Positions 12,298 through 27,181 of a DNA stretch of 64,000 nt are shown here, piece by piece (the first letter of the stretch is position 1; each line of letters begins with the position of its first letter). Source of the DNA: Oscheius onirici (taxonomy: Eukaryota > Nematoda > Chromadorea > Rhabditida > Rhabditidae); the NCBI GenBank assembly GCA_932521025.1, contig OW051471.1, forward strand, positions 8,494,001 through 8,558,000, read 5' to 3'. Below the pieces are notes generated by a model. It was not told the origin of the DNA, searched no databases, and was given only the letters and a program-made list of their open reading frames with translations. The translations under genes and the position numbers were made by a program.

Positions 12298-15200
12298 GCA
12301 ACAACTATGCTTAGCTTGGGGTGCTGGTGAGATCGATTCCCCTGCGTCTCTGCACGTGCCTCAGTCTCTCAGCTATGGGGATCCCACCCTCTCCTCTCTC
12401 CTCGTGGCCCCAAGAGAGGAGGGCACTGGGGGTGAAAAGGAACAAAAGTTTGGTCACTTTATTGAAAGTGTCTCATTTTGGAATGGAGCCAAGACTGATA
12501 GGCAAGTACAGAGACGCTGTTGAATCAAAGAGGGAAAGGGGAAAAGATTTCTTTGGCCATTTTCGGAGAAAGAATATGGAAAACATGAAAAGGAAACATG
12601 GAAATCAATGACAGTTTTGATAAAAAACAAAACGGAAACAACAAAAGAGCGTCCGTGGTAGGCGGGAAACCTTATGCAAACAGTAGGTATAACTGGCAAA
12701 TTATGGAACTTTATGAAACCATGCAGAAACTGCTGGTAATTGCAAATTTGCTCAGAAAGTCTTGGGGAAAACTAGTTGATTGTTCGAGTCAAGGATACCT
12801 CTGTGTACGGCCCCAAGCCTGTTTCTGGGATCAGTTACAATGTCAGACGATAACGACTTCGGCACTAATGAGGAGGCAGTAAGAGAGCTAGACGAGAGTT
12901 ATCAGCTAGTTTTTGAGCTGTCAAAATGAGCCGTCAACTGGCTGCTGGACCCGTGTCTTTGGGTCTAATTGGAGACAGCTGGTGTGGTCATCGTCGAGGG
13001 AGGAGAATGTCCTCGGACCCTACGTGTTATCTTTCTTTCCGGAGCAGGAGCTCGAGTGTAAAGTGTTTCGTGTCGTCCACCCTCTAGCAGAGAGCTGGAG
13101 CCACAGCAACAGCTGCGTAAATAACGAACAGAGCTGCGGAAAAAGCACGCTGTTCAGGGTTCTTTTTTTCTAGCACAAGAACAGGGAAAAGGGAAATGCC
13201 ATTGGCGTGTCTGAGACGAACTGGGAACACCTGCTATGTTCGCTCTCGAGGGAACGAGAACAATTGGGCAGGATGGGAAGGCAGCTGTTTTTGGTGGAAA
13301 TGGTTCGCTGAGAAAAGATTTGTGGCCTTCTAGACAGCTCAAAAATTTGAATATCGGAACCCTTGAAAAGATAACTTTCTGGAGAACAAACACCTAGTGA
13401 TAAGGATGTAATCCAACTGACAGCCAGTGTGCAGCTCTATTGCTGTTTTTTTTCTGCAAGAGAATGTACTGGAAAACAAATAGTTTGGGGCCATGTCATT
13501 TGGCGTTCCGTCCCGCTAGCCCCGCTTTTTTCCGGCATGAATTTGATTCGAATCGGGCCCGACAAAAAGTGCCACTGCGCGAGCGAGAGGGCAGATTTAT
13601 TCCCTAAAAAGTATCGATCTCTATCTGCCAAAAAGAGAAAGACAAAACGTCTCGACGAGTAAAGAGAATCCATCAAACTTGGGAGGGCAATTCCCAAGGG
13701 CAGTCTAGGAGCTCGCAACGGTTGACGCTATATATTTCGGCAGTGCAAAAGGGGCCAATATGCTAATACGCCTCTCGCGCGTTGACTATTAATTGTGGTA
13801 CGAATGAAGCGGCTCAATTACAGTACCCGACAGCTATGGAAGCTAGTATCACTGAAATGGGGGAAGAGAGAGTCTAGTACACACAGCTCCCGGTAATTGT
13901 GTTGCTAGCGGCGCAATCAAAACAAAAGGGGTCGCCGACGAGCGATTTGGGAGGTGCGCTTCTGGGCAAATAGTTACAAGTCTGAGGAGCAAAGGAGATG
14001 GTTTGCGAAATGGCAGCAAAAGTTGACAGTTTCGATATTTGCGCAAGGGTTTCAGCTGTGTGGATGGCGGGGACTCGGAGAAAACAAAAGCTCTTGAGAT
14101 TCACGGGAAAAAGAGCGGATAGAATGTAGTTACAGATCTAGCATGTTTTAGAAATAGAGAAGCTAATTCATACGGAACAACTTCTGTTACGTTCTGAGTC
14201 TCGGAGTTCCGAAAAGTTCAGTTTAGGACATCTGCCAAGTTAAAAAATCTATGCTTAAACAGGTTGCTTTGTTGATATTCTCGCAGGAGTAACTATCAAG
14301 GGTACCACTTAATCCGACAGTTCACACATGAAATTTTTCTACAGCACCCATAAGACATGATGAAATTATTTTGTCGTTGAGACTCATGTGAAAAAAAGGT
14401 GTGCTATAACTGATCGGTAGCAAGCATTTGCGATTAGTACATGTAAAGAAACTGCTAGGAATGACTTGCAAAAAAACGAGCCAATATGTCAAGAAATGCT
14501 GCACTAATTAACTGGGAAACATGTCCAGAAGTCTTATTCCCGGAATCTGTCTACGACTAATACGAATATTTACAGCCTAGACTCGCTCATCGTAAAGAAA
14601 ACAAACGGTTTGATAAGGGCCTGCTAAGCAGTCAAAATGGCGCAAAGGGCGTGAATTCTTCTGTGTGTGGTTAGCGCACAGTGAATCAGCATTTTTAAGT
14701 GAAGTGGAACCACTTTCCTACAGTTTTTCTTCAATTTTTGGAAACAAACTTTAAAACATTTCAGGCTGGAGTTAGAGTGATTTCAGGCAGGATTCTCCAG
14801 TTGAGATAACATGGATCCGCAGCCTGTGACACTGAGTCAACAGTTTAGATTGTTTGATCTGGGGAGAGGAAGGCTGGGGACGAATTCCGGCACCAGAGAA
14901 GCAAACAGAAATATGTGGCTGTGATTCGCAAAATTTGCGACGCAAATGGCAAAAGAGACGCTAAAGGGGGACGTGTGGGTCAGATAACATCTGTGCGGTC
15001 AGATGAACAGTGCGCGAGCGGCAGCGCAGGACCACAAGAGTGCCAAGTGACACGTGAATATGAGCGCACGAATAGGTCATTGATGGCTGAGGAGGACAGT
15101 GAATGGGATCACGACAAAGGAAAAGAAGGATCATAAATTGATGGGTTCTGCTCAAAATAGGTTCAAGTTGACTCTGCTTTGCCTGCCATAACATGAAGTT

Positions 15201-16502
15201 GCCATAAAAACTGATCAACCAAAAAGTTGGAAAGACAAAGGGGTCAAGCTAGGTAGGCACAAAACCGAAAGTTTTAGTTGTCAACCGAACAAAGCTAAGA
15301 ATAACAGTGTGCTACTTAAAAAATGTCCCTAATATTTTTGCATTTTAATGACTGCAAGAGAAGATGTTGGCCACATATTTTCATTTTCTAGCTGTTTTCT
15401 TTGAAACGCGAGACTCGAGTGTTTGTTTTGGAGGCAATTACAATTAGAAAAGCAAACAAATACAGATTTCAGTTCTACTTTGAAACTATTTCAGCGAGTA
15501 GAAAACTACAGACAATAAACGCAGTTTTTTTTTTACAAAAGTCCTCCAAGCACATTTTGCAAATGAGTGATCTTTCGTAGTGAATTCGCAGTAAACCAGG
15601 GTTAAACACCGCTCATCCTTTATCGGTAATGTCTCGAACGAACGGTATTTGATCGTTTATTCGACTGGTGTTCAATTTTGGCTCAAACGAAAAGGTCGAG
15701 GGGCACTGACGGAAATGAAAGATGAAACGATCCCAGGGTCGTATCTGCGCTATATGTTTTCGCAGTGACGAATTGCTCGTAAGGGCTGTTGCAAGCGGAG
15801 GGAATGGCTCGAGAAACAGATTTGCTAGAGAGTTATAGCTTGGGAAGCAAAGTATTGTGGAGGACCTTTCTCGAGGACAGACGACCTTTTTTGGAGAGCG
15901 GTTTCGCTTGACGGGATGCGCGATCGAGGCCGATCAATCAAAAAGGGCAAAAGCAATCTGTTCTTTTGTTGATTTGTTTGTAGGCGTAGGATCTAATGGA
16001 TTCTTCGCGAAAAAGTTCAATTAAACGGGGCGTAAACTATTAGAGCATACAGGTAAATAGAATAATCAGTAGTAGTCCAGAATAAAAGTCCAGAGTTTGA
16101 GTCCAGAATAGTAGACTTGAATAATCAGTAGTAAGAATATAGAGTTACGAATGAAATATGTACAATAAAGAAGGGCAGAACCAACAAGGGTGAGAAGAGA
16201 GATAAGAAAAGAACAACTGTCAATAAGGAACGTTCAGACAAGCATTTTGAAAAAGAAGTGATTTTGAACATTTTCGAAGAGACATTGCAGAAAACTTCAG
16301 TAGGGGTAGAGAGAAGTGGAGAAACGATGGCTCAATAATTTTGAAAAGGTTAAAACTGTTATTTGCCTTTGTTGCAATGAAAGTTGTTTCAGTAATCGGA
16401 CAAAATCGAATGAAAGTTGAAGGAAACGTTACACTTGTCCTAATCGACCTATCGAAGACTGAGCCTCTGAACAAAACACAGTGCCAAAAAGCTGAAAGGC
16501 AT
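12298..16502. other. Upstream/intronic tract of the ankyrin gene, no gene seen
   Basis: About 4.2 kb with only short, unconvincing open frames on both strands. It holds the region directly upstream of the ankyrin start exon, including a CACGTG E-box near 12350. It may be promoter or first intron (see the distal exon at 24.2 kb). Confidence 0.5.
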
Positions 16503-16575
16503 GGCCGTGTGGCGCAATGGATAACGCGTCTGCCTACGGAGCAGAAGATTGTAGGTTCGAATCCTGCCATGGTCG
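16503..16575 (+). tRNA. tRNA-Arg (ACG), copy 1
   Basis: 73 nt, no intron. The seven-base acceptor stem (GGCCGTG with CATGGTC) pairs with G-U wobbles, the anticodon stem TCTGC/GCAGA encloses a loop with anticodon ACG, and the B box GGTTCGAATCC is intact. A T-run terminator follows directly (AAATCTTTTTGC). The body is the same as in the three other copies here. Confidence 0.95.
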
Positions 16576-19500
16576 AAATCTTTTTGCGTTTCTTTTTCTG
16601 ACATGAAAATAACAAACAAAACGACAATGATTGCAAGAAAAGAAATTTTGCAATGTTTTGTATCGTAGGCTTGGAATTGAAATGAGGTAGACTGGCAGGA
16701 CGCTGGCCATAATGAAAATTCCGGAGGAGGAACGGTGTAAAAAAACGGAGCAGCCAGGCAATGGAACCTAATCAGTCTCTCGGAGCGGCATGGAATGAGA
16801 GAGGGAAAATTGAAGAAGACGTCAAACAGAGAGCTCTGTCTGGCAAAATGAAAAACGAGCAGATGAGAGCAAAACAACATCTTTTGTCTCTCTGCCACTT
16901 GAAAATATAGAAATCGGAGTTTTTGTTTGATCAGCCGGGAGCCGAGTCACAACGTGTACCGTTGCAACAGCAAAAGTCCGACACGGCGTGTAATTGTGAG
17001 GCGCGGATTAGAGGAGGAAAGCTGTCGAACCGGCCATCAAATGGACACGCTGGGGTGGTTGTCGCGAGGAGGGTTGTGAAACGGGAGTAGTGAAAATGAG
17101 AGGGGTATGAGTCAGAATGACTTTTTCGGGAGGACGATCTTCAGCAATGATCAAAAGATCGAATAAGGTGTTCTTTGAGTTCTTTACTGACCCAACCAAA
17201 TAAAATTAACAGTCAAAAAACAGAAGAAATCAAAGAGGAAAAGAGCAAAAACTTTGAAAAGGAAAAGGACATGAAGTTATTTTACGACTGGAACTGCACA
17301 GCGCATATTAAAGCAAACGTTTTAGAGAGTCTAAAAGAGAAAAGGGAAGTCAACAACGGCTCAAAAGGTATGCATCCATTGCAAAAAGTTCGAGAGACTG
17401 GTTATCGAATTGCAAGTCTCAGGGATTTTTCGCCCGGAAAAAAAGTGAAGAGAGGCTTCACGGGATTAAAAGCAAAGGGAAAGGACATTTGTATAACAGA
17501 GCAGAGAATGGCCAAAGGAATCGAAAAAGGTTTAAAAGACTTACGCTTGCTGTGGGTCCCGGAGCGACTCTCGAGATCTCGAAGATTCTGAAAACTCAAG
17601 TTTAAGGAAATCTTGAAAACAGAAAAGGTCTAAATTTCGTCAAGGACATTTTTAATGAGAGAATCTTTCGAAGGCTAGTGACGTTCTGGAAAAAAGAACT
17701 GAGAAGGTCGGCCCAGGGCAATTATCGACGGGACAAACAAACATGGAAAGCCCCTCCTAAGGGCAAATCGAAAAGCAGGCGGGTTTATCACCGGCTGCGT
17801 GGAATCACTAATGATCGAGAATAGAAAGGGAACGCGACATGTTCAGACGGAGTGCAAGAAGGCCGACGGGGGAATAGATTTATGATGATGCTGAACAACT
17901 TTATGGCGTGTTGCGGAACGGACAAAAACGAAAAAGTGGAAGGAAACGGGAAATTTGTCTGCCTAAATAAGGGATGCTCAGCAACTGTCTAACAATCGCT
18001 CTCTATCGCGAGCGGCAATAAACTTTGAATTTAGAGAAAATGCCGGGATCGTAAACTTTTGTACAACGTATTGATAGAAGCAAAAGCTTTTAGATATTTT
18101 TCCAAGATCTGAGTAAAAGCTTCGGCTGGATCCACTAACGTTTCTAACGTCCTAGAAGTCTCCAATTTTGTTTATCCTGATCGGGAGAGGCTCTCGCTCA
18201 CTAGCTTCCTATTCATTAGTGCACATGTCCACGTTTTTTGTTTATTCAGACAACTTGAAACTGGTGTTGTATTAGAACAAAGAGATCTACAGATGCGCCA
18301 CCTTCACGAGATAAGTCAGGAAATAAAACTGGGTGCACAGCGGCTCGCTTTTCGAATCACACTCGACAGGTGTTCATTTTAGCAGCTGGAGCTGACCAGA
18401 GAGGAGAGAGCTCCCTCAATCTAAGCCGTCGCCATGGACACGGAGGAAGAGTGCAAGAAAGAGAAACGGAGACGGAGTTCAATAGCGAGTCTGCAGGAAA
18501 GAAGCTTATAATTGGCCCCCGGTCAATAACGAGGACAATCGGGCAGATTTTTTCGAGATTTTAGAGTAGAATACATGTTTTTCGGATTCGAGAATAGGCT
18601 CTCATCAGAGGCGAGATGCGTAAATATTGTTGTCGTCAGGATGTAAGAATATCCATGACAAATAACGAAAAGGGCTCAATCCGCTGATTCTAATTTCAAA
18701 GAAAACTGTTTGAAACGTAGGAGAAACGTATGTTCAAAAGGCTGGGACAATAGCCACGAAGAGGAAACGATGAGGAAAAATGGGCCCGTCGGTTCCAGAA
18801 ACAAACAATCAAAGAGAGTCGAAACGTGTGATCAGTCAATTTACAGGAACCCTTTTTCTGCCGTTCTGCAAGAGTCTTCTTTCGGTTTAGAAAGAACAAC
18901 GCAGGAAAGCGGTGAACGTTGAACAAGAACAATAGGCTAAATCAGAACAGTCTTTTACGTGTGAACGTGGCCAATTGAAAAACATCGGAATGTGGGAAAT
19001 TTCTATATTCTTCCGGCATTGGTGCTTTGCACAACGTAGAAGAAAGTGTCCGTTATTGGCGCTAAAAAATCGTAAAAAGACCTAACAACGAGTAGTTCAA
19101 ACAACATTTTAGCAGGCCCAAAATTGACGGAGGTAGACAGTGTACACGGCAAAGAGTCTCAAATCCACAGTGCGTCATTGGCAAACACCATAAATAGAGT
19201 GAGAGCTGAGTTTGAACGAGTGTCCGCTTGCCGAAATTGTTCTGCTCGACTACAATGAGAGAGCAGATGAGTCAATAATGGGACAGGAAGAATCCAAAAA
19301 TATGAGTATGCATATGTGTCCAAAGCATATGCTCTCGTAGACTGATTATTACAGCCTATGAGGAGAGGGCAACCTGATCCTGGCCCCGGGGACAGCGTGA
19401 GCTACGTTAAAAATTAACAGAACAATCCAAACATAGGGCGTGCATTGGGAAAAGTGCATCTGCCTCTCGGCTAGCCACTCGTTTTTTAGGCTTTTCCATT

Positions 19501-22500
19501 AGCATCAGGGTCTCTTCTCTGCCCCTCTCTGCTAACTACGGTAGGTACTCATCATGTATCTGAGGTTTAGAGTAAGGAGAAAATGAGAGAAAGATGGGAA
19601 CGCTAACTGTACGGCAGCGCCGACGCTTTGAAAACTGTCTATTGAGAAAAAGGTCATGGGAAGGAAGCAGGCCGGAAGCGGAGCAGGAATCCGCTTGTGC
19701 ACTGTTGTAAAGGTTAATAGGGAAAACAAGTCATTTGTTTAGAAAAAAGAGGAATCAATGAGTAGAAACTTTAAAACTGGGTGTAAAAGAGGGTTCACGA
19801 ATGAGAGAGAACTGTAACAACTAGAAATATGTAAAGAAACGACAGAAAACTGTCAAAAGTCAAGAAAAGACCTCGATGGTCAGTCCTTTTCACTAGTAGG
19901 CACCCCGCTGTTTGTACTTGAGAGAACGGCGTTCCTTTCAGCCTCTCTCGGTAATTAGTCCTGCTCCAAACACACTCAAAGATGTTTTTTCGGGCTCAAT
20001 TCTGTGCAAATTCCCCTCAACATCGATTCGTCCCAGAGGAGGCTTGATGTGTCGCCTTCAGCTTCAAAAAAGTGTTGCGTTCTTTTGCCCTCTGGGCGTT
20101 CGGGCGCACCGAACGCGGGACGGAAATTGCCTCTCCGGGACCGGAGGAAATTCAGTTACAATTGAATCGAAAGGAACGAGGATTCTGAAGAAGGAAGGGA
20201 GAAGGCTCTGCCTCCGGCTGGCTCCCGGTTTGACCAGATGGTGTTTTGCGTATGTGTGTGGGTGGCGTGGACGGGAACCATCGATCGTTAGAGAGAGGCC
20301 GGTAATTACAGTCGGCTGGAGCAGATGTCCTTTTCGGGCTCTCTGGCTTGTATTCACGGTCCTCATTGATTGCGAGATGACTGGATAAGTGCGTCTTGTA
20401 AAAGTCGAGAAACTTTCAAACTTCAAGTTTGGTATTTTTAAAGTGTTTCTCATTCTGATGTGACAGAAGAAGTCTCATTACAGTAATGGGGACAATGTCA
20501 GCGCGGAACTTCTTTCACTTCAGGTAATCTGGTCAGATTACGAGATTACGGTTTACCTTTCAGTGTAAAACTATTGAGCGAGGTTATGCGAGAACTACGG
20601 TTTCTCATATCATGAGAAATATCTTACATCTTGATTGCCAGCTTATGAGAAAACGGAGAAGAATCTCCGTGGAAACAAAAGACAATACTAGGGTTGCAAA
20701 TAGGTTTATTTTCACTGTGATGTAATAAGCAGCATTTTCTGAGCCACGTGAACCTTACTAAATGACGAGATCCACAGCGAAATCTACAACAAAGTACTGC
20801 AGAAGTTCTTTCTGCAAGGACAAGAGCGGCTCTATGTTCTCGACCTAAAGAGAGGAGGAGCCTTTTCATACATAGTCAATTTTCACGAATTAAAGCCATC
20901 CGAAATCCAATATCCTTGTGAGAGGGAGGCGCTCAATTTATCCAACGAGAAGGGCCGACCTTCAACCTATTTCGGAGCTCTTAAATGAGCCGAAACAAGT
21001 AAAAAGGGAGACCGGAAAGGAGGGGTCAAGAGGCGCCGAGAGAGGACACGATCGGCGCCGTTTACATGCCAGATGGTGGCACAAAAAACGAGAGGAGCAG
21101 TCACTCTGAGCAAACAGATCGGGATACGGCGGAGCAGGCAAAGGAACACCTTGCGGATTTCTGTTTGGATTTCATCCTGGGAAGGTAGAGCAGTAAAGGG
21201 TTTTGTAATCGGCAGCAGAAGGGCCATTAATCAGGAGGAAACAGACACAAGATGTTCCGGATCTGTAGATAGGGGCAGATGGCTCGAGAGTGGCTTGGAG
21301 AGGATAGAGAGCTAGCGAGCAGATATGGATCTTGACAGTGACACAACCACAAAGATGAGGACAAGAAAGGGGAGATTTAGCCTATGTAGATGAGAATGTG
21401 CACTGTTGAGAAGCAAAGTTATGTGTGTCGTTGTCTAAACAATGGATTCGCTTGGCCAAGGACAGTATGAAAAAAAATGAAAAAGAGTCTTGGTTTGCCA
21501 TTTACATTTTTTCGAGTAAGTTGTTTCGAAATTCTTTAAAAAATTTTGTAACAGAAAATAGTTCAGTTGAACGCATGGAAACATACTTTGGTAGAGAAAA
21601 AAATCTTCAGAAACTCCGAAGATCTACTCAGTTTTTTTCGTTGTTTCATTGTACAAAAAGGCACGTTTTTCAAGACTTCAAATTATTAAAAAGCACAATG
21701 AAGGAGACTCTCTAAGAAAAAACTACGAGTCTTATTTGAAGAGGCAGTAGCGAAAACAGGTTATAATCTTGCATTGAAACAGCACGCAACAGCGACAACA
21801 GCCATACAAACAGGTGTGTCCAATTGTGGTTTTGGCAGAAAAAGTAAGGTTAAAGAAGGTCGGGACGTATAGCTCTATTAGTCAATTGGTATTTGGGATG
21901 CAAATAGGACAAAAAATAGTAGGAGAGCTCCAGGCGATCGATGGAGGCCAAGGGAGGGGAGGTGGCACTGGACACTGCGTCATTCGGAATTCCCCCTACC
22001 CTTCCCTAGCAGCTTCTTCAGCAACAACGTCAGACACACGCAAAAAACTACCTTTTGCAAGTCTAAGTAAGCTTGGGACACTTGAGAACTTTGAAACAGT
22101 AAATGAGCAAAAGCTCGTCTTATTAAAAGCACAGTTACTGTCTACAACAGAACAAAAATGATCTTTTCTCACCTCCAACGAGTCTGGCTGCAATACTGCT
22201 TAGAACTTGTTTTGTAGTGATTAATCCAATCATGGTGAGTGTGACAAAATGTCTGTTGTGTTTTCCCCTAAAACCATCGTCACATTTTGTCCTAAAAACA
22301 GCGAAAATCTACATAAGCGCGTATCGCGTTCCATGTCGTTTGTTTTGCGTAAAGAGGATATTTGTCGAGGTCTTCTGCAATATGAACGAGTGCGGACATT
22401 TGATATGCAGTGCACGGAGGGACGGGGAGGTTGTCAGTCAAGGCGTTCCGGTTGTAGAACGCCCATTTCCAGCAGATCTTGAGAGAAAGAAATTTGTTCT

Positions 22501-23287
22501 GGAGACAATTAACAGCAAATAGTCGCTTGGATGAGGTCGCGCAGCACAACAGACGGCTTCGACTGTTGTAAGGTGACATTTGTGACACGCGATCAGACTA
22601 GGGGGTCATTATTTTGCCGAAAACAGCGAGGAAACGAAAGGGTTCAGGTTGAAAAGTAGAGGAGAAATGGCTGGGTAAACACAGTTAAAGGCTCATAAAA
22701 TGACCAACGCAACAATTTGGGCCAAAATGCGAGTTCAAATAGCGTTGGTGTTCAAACCTAGAGAGGTGTTCCGAAAGGTCTACAAAATTTATCTATGTTT
22801 CATTTGTACTTGGGGGAAATAGTCCAGGAAAGAATAGTTGAAGTTCTGCGAAAAATGATGGACAACTTCACTCAAATACGGTACAAGTGAATGGCTATAC
22901 CTAAACTATAGGCAGCAAACACAGAAAACAATGTCCAAGTGGGTTGTAAAGACGTCGAAAATGAAGGTCATGTAAGTAGAGACGCGTGCAAAAGAGAGTA
23001 GAGTGAGGGTGTCATCGGCATTGCAAATCTGTCTTGAATTGTGTGTCCGTGCGCGACACAGCGATGGGTCGGGAGGTGTTCGTGACAAATTGGCAGTCAT
23101 TTCCGATCTGGCCGGAGAGGAACCAAAGTGACAGGTCTTGAAGAAAAGGAATGTACTCTACGTGTGTTGCAAAAGAGCATTGAAATAAAGGGAATCCACC
23201 CTTATTGAAAATTCAACCAAGTTTGGAAGGTGGAAAAAGGAAAACGTTTCGAATTTTTTGGAAAAGAGGAAAAATGTAAAAAGATTT
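16576..23287. other. Long purine-rich non-coding tract
   Basis: 6.7 kb without a convincing exon. The plus strand is strongly A/G-rich (for example 17160-17560), so the minus strand is T-rich like nematode introns. This fits transcription on the minus strand as part of a long ankyrin first intron, but it is not proof. Confidence 0.45.
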
Positions 23288-23360
23288 CGACCATGGCAGG
23301 ATTCGAACCTACAATCTTCTGCTCCGTAGGCAGACGCGTTATCCATTGCGCCACACGGCC
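23288..23360 (-). tRNA. tRNA-Arg (ACG), copy 2
   Basis: The 73-nt body matches copy 1 on the opposite strand, with anticodon ACG and terminator AAATCTTTTTAC. Its 5' flank is clearly related to the flanks of copies 3 and 4 (block resembling GATCTTACCACTCAAGGAAA). Confidence 0.95.
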
Positions 23361-24191
23361 ATGTTTTCGGGGGGAATTTCCTTGAGTGGTAAGATCATTT
23401 AAAACAAAGCGAGGATTATTTTGTTCAAGTGAGAATCCTAAAGATTCGAGGAGGAAACGATTCTATTGCATTGATTTTGCAGCTCAAACACGAGTGGTAC
23501 AAGTCTTTAAACCTCAGAGGGTTTTACTTCCTTTTCCAGAAAAAACGGCTGATTGTCAGCCGCTTGTCGCATTTGTGGCTCAATAGCTCCCCGGAGGAAG
23601 CCGCCAGCGTTTTTTCGTGTCGTCTCGGTCGCCAAGGCCCAGACTCTCTTCCTTTTGCAGAAAGTGTATCTGCGATGGAATACCACGCAGTGTCTCTGGT
23701 CATTTCAAATCTCTCAAAGACAGCACTAATGGCCGAATCCGCCTCAAGGCAAACGAAATTACCAAGGGCAAATGCGAAACGACGATGCTGGCAATCGGAG
23801 AACCAAGCGGTTTGCATCATGGGGAAGCCCAGGCAACACGTGAGTGACAAATATGGGTAAAGAATAGAAATTGATGAGTCAACCGGCTAGCTCTTAATTC
23901 GATTTCGTCCATCGTATCATTTAGCGCAGAGAAATAGAAGGAAAGGTGTGGAAATAGGGAACGGAGAACAAAAGAAGGTGAGTGGCAGCCAGCCTTCTCC
24001 TCCGCCTCCAACGTGTACTCTCCGAGTGTCAACAGTCCGTCGGGATATTGTGCCCTAATTGAAAAGACCCCGACCCACACGGCTCTAAATTGAATAGGGT
24101 CGAGATTGGGGAAGGTCAGAATATCTGTGCACATAAAAAACTGGGGAGTGGCATACAATTTCTCAATGCAAAGAAAAGAAACTTGACTCAC
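23361..24191. other. Non-coding tract between tRNA copy 2 and the candidate exon
   Basis: Contains the conserved tRNA 5'-flank block just beside copy 2. From 24191 towards 23880 a minus-strand frame continues the candidate exon through its donor, with a possible short terminal exon near 24128-24090. No firm gene. Confidence 0.4.
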
Positions 24192-24389
24192 CTCAAATTG
24201 ATGTAAGATGTCCGGTCCAGCTTCTCCAGAGGGTCGAGTAGGGGAAAAGAACGAGGTCGAGGACTAAAAGGGTGATGTGAACCATTGTCGAAGTAGAAGC
24301 TACCGGAGTCGGCAGAAGACGAGCAACAGCTTGTAGAAGTCGAATCGAGCCACAGTGAATCCAGAGAGTCAACGTTTCGCAGATCAGTT
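24192..24389 (-). other. Candidate distal 5' coding exon of the ankyrin gene
   Basis: CTGTCAG acceptor, a 198-nt frame with normal codon use (Ser/Asp-rich, e.g. SSSADSGSFYFDNGSHH), and a strong donor AG|GTGAGT. It ends in phase 2. The exon holding the ankyrin start codon has an acceptor whose first bases (C, then three codons, then ATG) complete this phase in frame. A long isoform across an 11.9-kb intron is therefore possible. The exon has no in-frame ATG, so a further upstream exon is needed. It could instead belong to an unrelated gene. Confidence 0.4.
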
Positions 24390-24595
24390 CTGACAGGATT
24401 TTTCGTGTTAGTTTTATCAAAAGATGTTTTGATTGCTACTATTTAATGTTAGAAATAACATGACAAAACAGTTTGAGAGATTTTGATGGTAGTACTTTCC
24501 TCGTCGTAGTGTCTGATCGGGGCCAGGATTATTCCAAAGTATCAGCCAATTTGATTGAACTATCTGGTTTTACAGCGGATACAGGGCCCGGATAG

Positions 24596-24845
24596 TCAAG
24601 TGAATATGAAGAAAGCGATCGCAAGTTCAATCCCGGGTGGTAGTACACGAAGGTAGTCTACCCTGGCATCTCTCGCCAGCCTAGCCTGTCCTGCGGATCC
24701 TGTAGCTTGAGAAACCTGGATACCACAACCGCTCTCATCATCACTCCAAGATCCTCGACTCTTCGGATGCGATCCGGTCATGCGAAATGCATCGATAGAC
24801 GAATAAACAAACAGTGTCTGATTGGGAGGAGATGACTTTACCCAC
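24596..24845 (-). other. Possible coding exon, unassigned
   Basis: TTTTTTCGACAG acceptor followed by an open frame on the minus strand (Ser/Asp-rich, contains RGSWSDDESGCG and an ATG at 24782) closing at TGA 24596. A GGTAGAC donor near 24663 is possible. None of its donors gives the phase 2 needed to join the exon at 24389-24192, so the link is unresolved. It lies just downstream, in minus-strand sense, of tRNA-Arg copy 3. Confidence 0.25.
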
Positions 24846-24930
24846 CTGTCGAAAAAAATTTTGAACGAAATGAATCCAATTAGATTTGTTTTAAGTGATC
24901 TTAGCACTCAATGTAATCTTCTGAAAACGT

Positions 24931-25003
24931 GGCCGTGTGGCGCAATGGATAACGCGTCTGCCTACGGAGCAGAAGATTGTAGGTTCGAATCCTGCCATGG
25001 TCG
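24931..25003 (+). tRNA. tRNA-Arg (ACG), copy 3
   Basis: Same 73-nt body and ACG anticodon as the other copies, followed by AAATCTTTTTGCATTT. Related 5' flank (TGATCTTAGCACTCAA) and about 150 bp of 3' flank similar to copy 4. Confidence 0.95.
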
Positions 25004-25276
25004 AAATCTTTTTGCATTTATACTTTCGACAAATCAACATTTTTCACCTATTTTCAACTCTACAAAGGTGGAAACCGAAGGCGAGCACTTTAGAATTTGG
25101 TTCAATGTTGCAATTGTTGGCTTTTGCCCCTTCAAGCAATCGTAGATCGGCTCAGAATGAAAAGCCTGCACACCTTGTACTTATAAATCTTTACTCGTCA
25201 ACATTAATTTGCACCAAAATATATCAAAACTATCAATCACATTCTATTCGTATGTACAGTTCCTACATTTGGCACA
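25004..25276. other. Spacer between tRNA copy 3 and the PFKFB 3' end
   Basis: Holds the duplicated 3' flank of tRNA copy 3 (to about 25140) and the 3' UTR of PFKFB. Confidence 0.6.
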
Positions 25277-27179
<1,903 letters not shown>

Positions 27180-27181
27180 TT

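Noticed and set aside
12839-12880. Plus-strand ATG frame (MSDDNDFGTNEEA) before a GTAAG donor
   Set aside because: No partner exon downstream on the plus strand; likely chance in a non-coding tract.
16220-16898. Open frames overlapping tRNA-Arg copy 1 on both strands
   Set aside because: They run through the tRNA body and repeat at each tRNA copy, so they are artefacts of the tRNA sequence.
23524-23850. 108-codon minus-strand open frame
   Set aside because: No start context, splice sites or recognisable protein character, and it overlaps an equally long plus-strand frame.
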